From contig VGHA01000007.1 in the NCBI GenBank assembly GCA_016868375.1, positions 1-57,749 of the forward strand: a stretch of 57,749 nt of DNA, read 5' to 3'. Below, one piece after another: positions 52,728-57,749 of the stretch. The position numbers and the translations under genes are program-made. The stretch is from Betaproteobacteria bacterium. GTDB lineage: Bacteria > Pseudomonadota > Gammaproteobacteria > Burkholderiales > Burkholderiaceae_E. Numbering within the stretch: position 1 is the first letter of the stretch; each line of letters begins with the position of its first letter. The notes under the pieces were generated by a model. That model searched no databases and was not told the origin of the DNA. It saw only the letters and a list, made by a program, of their open reading frames with translations.

Positions 52728-55700
52728 TCAGGCGTGCCATTGGTCTAACGGTGAGCCGATTAGCGCAGATAGAGCCTCGAAGTGACTCGCCGGCACGACG
52801 TTGGAATCGGATGCGGCTGTCGATGACCGCCAGCTTCCTGTGACATCGCCTTTCAGAATGCCAACCAGGCTGGTCTCGCCAGGCTGTTGGACGCTGATTG
52901 CTCGATTCCAGGAGGCATTGTCGCGGTCAATCGAATAGCGGCTCTCGGACTCATCCCAAAAATCTCGTGTCTCCTCGACGAAAAGCCATTCGGAGGCTGG
53001 GGCTGAGGATAGACCCACAGACATTTTGAGAATGGAAAGTACATCCGCGGCGGTCACCTTTCCACTGGCATCCACGTCCGCCGCAATGACCTGATAGGGC
53101 GACACTGCTGGGGGGGACAGCGGGCCTGACCCATCAGGGTCAGCGTTTGGATTGATGCCCAGCGCGAGCCGCATTGCCGCTACAGCGTCGGCAGCAGTGA
53201 CGCCGAGCTGCCCGTCCGCAGTCGTCCTGCCTGCTGTGAGCTGATATTGGCCATCTGGCAAGGCCTCAAAGACGTATCGCCCCGACGTATCCGAGGCTGA
53301 GTCGGAGACAGCCAAAGCATCATCCGAGACAGGGCGCTCGCCGTTCAAGATGTTGGAGAACGCAATGCTCAAATTTTCTGTCCCAGGGGCAGCCTGTACG
53401 ACGATGGTACCGATTAGCGTCGAACTGCTCAGACCGGCAGTATTCGCGTCTGCAATCAAGGCGCCAAAGCTGAGCCGATCCGCCTGAGCGGTATTGCCTA
53501 GGACGGTCCAATCTGATGTCAGATGACTGGTAAAGCTGATCGACGAGCCCTGCGGCCCGGTCGCCATAAACCCAAAACTTTCAACCAACGACGACGGGTT
53601 GATCCATACCTCAGCGCGGAGCGTATTCGAGGTGTGGTCGAACGATGAGCCTCGCAGATCAAACCAGGAGGCCAGCGTTGCACCGACATCCGACGCGTGA
53701 ACGGCCCCAACGCGCACCTGGTCAAGCAATTGATGACTCTTCCAGTGATACGCGACACCGGAAAGTTTCGAAGGGGTAAGGGCTAGACTCTTGACGGAAA
53801 ACTCACCGTCCGAAAACCGCAGTAGCTCGATACCGGTTAACTGATCAGCGCCATCGTTAAGGCTCCAGGATTTTTTGACGGGGTCCTGAATCTGCGCTGC
53901 GCGCATGTCAGTCACCGTGTACTGGTCTGCCGCGGTCGCCTGAATCGTATAAAACGACCGCGCTCCGCTAAACACCGCTACGTCCTGGCCCAGTCCCCCG
54001 GCAATCGTATCGTTGCCCGCCCCACCCGCGAAAACGTTATTGCCTGCGTCTCCAATTAAGAGGTCCGCATGGACGCTACCGGTTAACTGAGTCACACCGC
54101 TCAGCTTTTGTGCACCAACACTGCGGTCATCCATGATGAGCCGATCCGCCTCCACCCTGGCCCGCGCATAACCTTCCACCAGGTTCACTTCCACCGGCAA
54201 CATCGTCAGGTCGTACAGCACGTGTGTCTGACCATTGCCAATGATCACGTCATCGCCGCCTATCGGGCGATACGCGTTGTACGCGCCGTTGTCTCCCACG
54301 TTGACTGCCTGCGCCGATCCGAACTCGCTCGCGTCGTAGCGATCCGCGTGTACGCTTCCCGTCACCATCTCAATGCGCCGGAATGTGTCCGTCCCATTCG
54401 ATGGCCCGCCTATCGCGATGCCTGCCGCCATGTCGATCGTCACCGGTTCGGCCTGACGCCAGTAATTCAATTCGTCCAGACCACCCCGACCATCCACATA
54501 ATCATCGCCGTCTTCGGTCCGGAAAAAATTGTCCTGGTTGTTGCCCAACATCGTCTCGTCCTGACTCGATCCATAGAGCCCCTGGACGCCGCTAAATTTC
54601 ACTGCACCAGCCCAGGCGTTGAAGTTGTTATTGGTGACATTCGACGTGTACGCCTCGAATGATCCCTCGGCCAGATCCACCACCAGCCGCCTGGTGAAAT
54701 CTGGCAGCGTGACAAATGCGCCCTCGCCAGGTGCGCTCGCCGAGAGCGCGTAGCCAGGCAGCAACAACCGCGTCTCACCGTTCCCGATCACCGTGTCGCC
54801 CGCAGACACACCCACGATATTGGTGTTCGTGCCGGCCGCGTTGGTCCCGAAATTCGTCATGTCAAACACATCGGCAGCGCCGGTCCCTAGCAGCGCTGCG
54901 ACCCGCTCCAGCGTATCGCCTGTGGCGTCAGAAAACGCTGTCGAGGTCACTTTTCCAACCCCCTGTTGGTTGTAGCTCACTGAAATGCCTGCGTTCCAAA
55001 AGCTGCCTCGACCATAGGAAACCAATAGCCCAAAATTCCAGGGCTGATCCAATCCCAGCGAAGTGCTGATCTGGTCACTTCCGCTCGGGAAATACTGAAA
55101 GCCAGATACCGGCGCCCGCCCAGTGACGACATGACCCGCTGGGCTCGACGCTCCGTTGATTCGCTCAACTCCAGCAAAGTTCACGGTGTAGGGCGTTTGC
55201 GTGACTGTGCCGCTGACAGCACTTGTCCCGCTGATTCGCCCCAGGGTCAGGTCGATCGTGGCAACACTCGCGCTGCCCAAGTTGATCGAGTCAAAGTCAT
55301 TCACCGGCGCAACGTGTTGGTAGGGCTGAACTTTCGCGGGGTCATACCCCACCACAGCGTATTGACCGGACAACCCAGATCCCAAAGTGAATGAGTCAGG
55401 ACCTGAACCCCCGATGTAAGTACCGCTTGCATCCAACGCAATGTGATCAGCCCCGCCGAGACCCGCCACGCCAGCGCTCAGTCCGGCGGCCTTATCTGCC
55501 GCTGTGTACGTCAACGTGCCATCGCCGAATTCCGTGCCGAGCTTGTAGCCGGGCGAATGATCAATCGAAGTATGTGAAGTTGAATCCTGCGTCGGGGTGC
55601 TGACAGCGCTGAACTTCAGACCTGCGCCCAAGGTCAACTCGCCGTCCGCGAATCGGAGCATCTCAATGCTGATCAGCTGATCAGTGCCATCATTCAGACT

Positions 55701-57749
55701 CCAGGCACCGTTCACAGGGTCCTGAATCTGTGACGCCCGCGTATCAGTCACCGTATATCGATCGGCTGCAGTCGCCTGAATCGTGTAGAAAGACCGTGCC
55801 CCACTGAACACCGCCACATCGTGGCCCGCACCGCCGTTGATCGTGTCGTTACCCGCCCGTCCTTCGAGAACGTTGTTCTCGCCGTCGCCAATCAGCACGT
55901 CGCCGAATACCGTCCCCGACACACGGTTGACACCGCTCAGCCTGTGCACACCCACGCTGCGGTCATCCGTGATCAGCCGATCCGCCTCCAACCGGGCCTG
56001 CGCATAACCTTCCGCCAGGTTCACCTCCACCGGTAGCAGCGTCAGGTCATACAACACGTGCGTCTGACCGTTACCAATTACCACATCATTGCCACCCGCA
56101 GGACGGTACGCGTTATACGACCCCTGGTCCCCCTCATTGACTGCCCGCGCCGAACCAAAACCGCTCGCGTCATACCGATCGGCATACACCGTACCGGTCA
56201 CCATCTCGATCCGGCGAAACGTATCCACGCCACTCGACGGCCCGCCCACCACCACGCCACCTGCCATGTATATCGTCACCGGCTCGGCCGCACGCCAGTA
56301 CTCCAGTTCGTCCAGCCCGCCCCGTCCGTCCACAAAATCATCACCATCCTGCGGCCGGAAAAAATTGTCCCGCTCGTCACCCAGCATCGTCTCGTCCAGC
56401 AACGACCCATACACCCCCTGCACACCGCTGAACTTCACCGCGCCAGCCCACGCATTGAAATTGCTGTTCGTCACGCTCGACGTGTACGCTTCAAACGATC
56501 CCGCTGTCAGATCCACCACCACGCGTCTGGTGAAATCCGGCAGCGTCAAAAATCCCCCAGCGCTCGGTGCGCTCGCGCCCAGCGCAGCCCCAGGCAGCAA
56601 TAGCCTCGTCTCGCCATTGCCTATCACCACGTCACCAGCCGACACGCCCACGATGTTCATCTTCGTGCCTGCCGCATTGGTGCCGAAGTTACGCATGTCG
56701 AATACGTCAGCCGCACCAGTGCCCGCAACGCCTGTCAACCGCTCCAACGTATCGCCAGCCGCCCCCGGAAACGCAGACGAACTCACCCGGCCAATCCCCT
56801 GCTCGCTGTAGCTCACCGATATGCCTGCGCTCCAGAAACTCCCCCGGCCATAAGTCACCAAAAAACCCGGGTTCGGCTGATCCAATCCCAGCGGAACGCT
56901 GATCTGATCACTACCGCTCGGCGAATAGGAAAAGCCGAAGATCGGTACCCGGCCGCTCACCACATGGCCCGCGGGGCTCGACGCTCCAGTGATGCGCTCA
57001 ACGCCAGAAAAATCCACCGTGAAAGGCGTCCCAGTGGTGGCGTTTGTTCCGCTGATGCGCCCCGCCGTCAGATCAATGCTCGTGATGCTCGCGCTGCCAA
57101 CATTGATCGTGTCAGCGTCGTCGACCAGCGGGACATGCTGGTAAGGCTGCTGCTTGGTCTGATCCCAACCAACTACCGTGTACAGCCCAGCCAGCGATGG
57201 GCCCAGATTGAACGTGTCAGAACCCGGTCCGCCCAGATACGTTCCGCTCGCATCCAACGTGATCTGATCGGCTCCGCCCAAACCCGCCACGCCCGCACTC
57301 AATCCAGCGCTCTTGTCCGCCGCGCTGTAGGTCAGTGCGCTGTCGCTTAGCTCGGTGCCGCGCTTGTAGCCCTGTGCAGCGGTGAATGGGTCGGGGGTTA
57401 CTGCGGCAGTTGACGTCCCAGCGCCACTTCGCGGCGTGAACGTTTGCGTCACGCCGGTAATTGCCAGATCCCCATCAGTAAACTGCAGTACTTCAATGCC
57501 ACTCAACAAGTCGGCACCGTCATTCAGCCCCCAAGTTCCCTTGACTGGGTCGAGGATCTGCTGCGCGCGATTGTCGATCACCGTGAATAAACCGCTAACA
57601 CCTGGCGTCAACGTGTAGTCAGTTCTCTTTCCGGAATAGACCGCCACATCGTGGCCCGCACCGCCGTTGATCGTGTCGTTACCCGCCCGTCCTTCGAGAA
57701 CGTTGTTCTCGCCGTCGCCAATCAGCACGTCGCCGAATACCGTCCCCGA
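52728..57749 (-). CDS. Giant RTX-like calcium-binding repeat protein with cohesin/dockerin-like tail, N-terminus beyond window
   Basis: Secreted or surface protein of at least 1674 residues, open at the right edge; the apparent GTG start at 57728 is internal. Glycine-rich nonapeptides such as GGAGHDVAV, GRAGNDTIN and DGDDFVDGRGGLDELEY bind calcium in beta-rolls. Two nearly full 610-residue repeats and part of a third are seen. Counting from 57728, a cohesin-like beta domain spans about 1368-1450 (ending SSSTLIGTIVV), then a short SD-rich region, and two dockerin-like F-hands near 1502 and 1550, the latter ADVDASGKVTAADVLSILK being complete. No type I secretion genes are in the window. The last residues, DQWHA, are not a known sorting signal. 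Confidence 0.8.
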   Translation of the reverse strand, partial: SGTVFGDVLIGDGENNVLEGRAGNDTINGGAGHDVAVYSGKRTDYTLTPGVSGLFTVIDNRAQQILDPVKGTWGLNDGADLLSGIEVLQFTDGDLAITGVTQTFTPRSGAGTSTAAVTPDPFTAAQGYKRGTELSDSALTYSAADKSAGLSAGVAGLGGADQITLDASGTYLGGPGSDTFNLGPSLAGLYTVVGWDQTKQQPYQHVPLVDDADTINVGSASITSIDLTAGRISGTNATTGTPFTVDFSGVERITGASSPAGHVVSGRVPIFGFSYSPSGSDQISVPLGLDQPNPGFLVTYGRGSFWSAGISVSYSEQGIGRVSSSAFPGAAGDTLERLTGVAGTGAADVFDMRNFGTNAAGTKMNIVGVSAGDVVIGNGETRLLLPGAALGASAPSAGGFLTLPDFTRRVVVDLTAGSFEAYTSSVTNSNFNAWAGAVKFSGVQGVYGSLLDETMLGDERDNFFRPQDGDDFVDGRGGLDELEYWRAAEPVTIYMAGGVVVGGPSSGVDTFRRIEMVTGTVYADRYDASGFGSARAVNEGDQGSYNAYRPAGGNDVVIGNGQTHVLYDLTLLPVEVNLAEGYAQARLEADRLITDDRSVGVHRLSGVNRVSGTVFGDVLIGDGENNVLEGRAGNDTINGGAGHDVAVFSGARSFYTIQATAADRYTVTDTRASQIQDPVNGAWSLNDGTDQLISIEMLRFADGELTLGAGLKFSAVSTPTQDSTSHTSIDHSPGYKLGTEFGDGTLTYTAADKAAGLSAGVAGLGGADHIALDASGTYIGGSGPDSFTLGSGLSGQYAVVGYDPAKVQPYQHVAPVNDFDSINLGSASVATIDLTLGRISGTSAVSGTVTQTPYTVNFAGVERINGASSPAGHVVTGRAPVSGFQYFPSGSDQISTSLGLDQPWNFGLLVSYGRGSFWNAGISVSYNQQGVGKVTSTAFSDATGDTLERVAALLGTGAADVFDMTNFGTNAAGTNTNIVGVSAGDTVIGNGETRLLLPGYALSASAPGEGAFVTLPDFTRRLVVDLAEGSFEAYTSNVTNNNFNAWAGAVKFSGVQGLYGSSQDETMLGNNQDNFFRTEDGDDYVDGRGGLDELNYWRQAEPVTIDMAAGIAIGGPSNGTDTFRRIEMVTGSVHADRYDASEFGSAQAVNVGDNGAYNAYRPIGGDDVIIGNGQTHVLYDLTMLPVEVNLVEGYARARVEADRLIMDDRSVGAQKLSGVTQLTGSVHADLLIGDAGNNVFAGGAGNDTIAGGLGQDVAVFSGARSFYTIQATAADQYTVTDMRAAQIQDPVKKSWSLNDGADQLTGIELLRFSDGEFSVKSLALTPSKLSGVAYHWKSHQLLDQVRVGAVHASDVGATLASWFDLRGSSFDHTSNTLRAEVWINPSSLVESFGFMATGPQGSSISFTSHLTSDWTVLGNTAQADRLSFGALIADANTAGLSSSTLIGTIVVQAAPGTENLSIAFSNILNGERPVSDDALAVSDSASDTSGRYVFEALPDGQYQLTAGRTTADGQLGVTAADAVAAMRLALGINPNADPDGSGPLSPPAVSPYQVIAADVDASGKVTAADVLSILKMSVGLSSAPASEWLFVEETRDFWDESESRYSIDRDNASWNRAISVQQPGETSLVGILKGDVTGSWRSSTAASDSNVVPASHFEALSALIGSPLDQWHA
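53795..57749 (-). repeat. Tandem ~1830-bp repeats in the giant protein gene
   Basis: Unit A covers about 55896-57725, unit B 54060-55895, and a partial third unit runs to about 53795. The first 109 bases inside the window edge (57641-57749) are identical to 55811-55919, an offset of 1830 bases; the next offset is about 1836. Encoded repeats are highly similar through LNFGTNAAGT- and YRPxGGxDV-type segments. The identical tract suggests recent duplication or gene conversion. Confidence 0.9.

Noticed and set aside
57726-57728. GTG as the start of the giant protein
   Set aside because: The frame continues to the window edge with SGTVFGD, the same sequence that precedes the internal repeat copy, so the gene extends beyond the window.

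Overview
The window reads as a chromosomal segment of a GC-rich Gram-negative betaproteobacterium, most likely Burkholderiales. The evidence is a small H-NS-like protein of the Burkholderia/Bordetella type, the macromolecular synthesis operon rpsU-yqeY-dnaG-rpoD with a Lys/Ala-rich sigma-70 extension, a MutL with the endonuclease motif in its DMHA form, and the backbone order queG-tsaE-amiC-mutL-miaA-purM-perM-hda-pcnB-folK. Almost everything is housekeeping, densely packed and transcribed in short operons. The species cannot be named from the sequence.

Layout. 1-1304: an IS5-type transposase cut by the left edge, followed by about 570 bases without a confident gene that end in an AT-rich promoter island. 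1876-3354: an H-NS-like protein, a CAU-anticodon tRNA and an EamA transporter. 3403-9445: the macromolecular synthesis operon on the minus strand, with a recognisable promoter, an internal hairpin and an unusually long sigma-70. 9475-17984: baiN-type flavoprotein, tsaD, a ROK sugar kinase, plsY, ybaK, panE-like, a XerC/D recombinase, an AEC transporter and queG. 18033-39004: the conserved tsaE-amiC-mutL-miaA-purM-perM-hda-HAD-pcnB-folK-dNK backbone, interrupted by dedA, a Bcr-type efflux pump, gnd-gntK, tamA-tamB and a DUF486 gene. 39096-41181: phoB-phoR behind a candidate Pho box. 41093-43434: a two-subunit acyl-CoA dehydrogenase. 43592-47067: rfbBACD for dTDP-L-rhamnose. 47054-49218: an enoyl-CoA hydratase, a cupin and an EamA transporter. 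49391-52457: a flavoprotein, a small [2Fe-2S] protein and a Bug-family periplasmic receptor. 52556-52642: tRNA-Leu(CAA). 52728-57749: a giant calcium-binding repeat protein that runs off the right edge.

How the parts work together. rpsU, dnaG and rpoD couple initiation of translation, replication and transcription in one transcript. tsaE and tsaD supply the same t6A tRNA modification; miaA and queG are further tRNA modifiers. amiC, tamAB, plsY and rfbBACD serve envelope construction. gnd and gntK form a gluconate to ribulose-5-phosphate route. phoBR controls phosphate starvation responses.

The least ordinary items are the roughly 350-residue H1-like extension of RpoD with its 12-bp tandem DNA repeats, the approximately 1.83-kb tandem repeats in the giant secreted protein with a cohesin-like/dockerin-like tail, and the flavoprotein/[2Fe-2S]/Bug trio. 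No CRISPR array, prophage, toxin-antitoxin pair or recognisable defence system was seen. Positions and motifs were read by eye; no database search was run.
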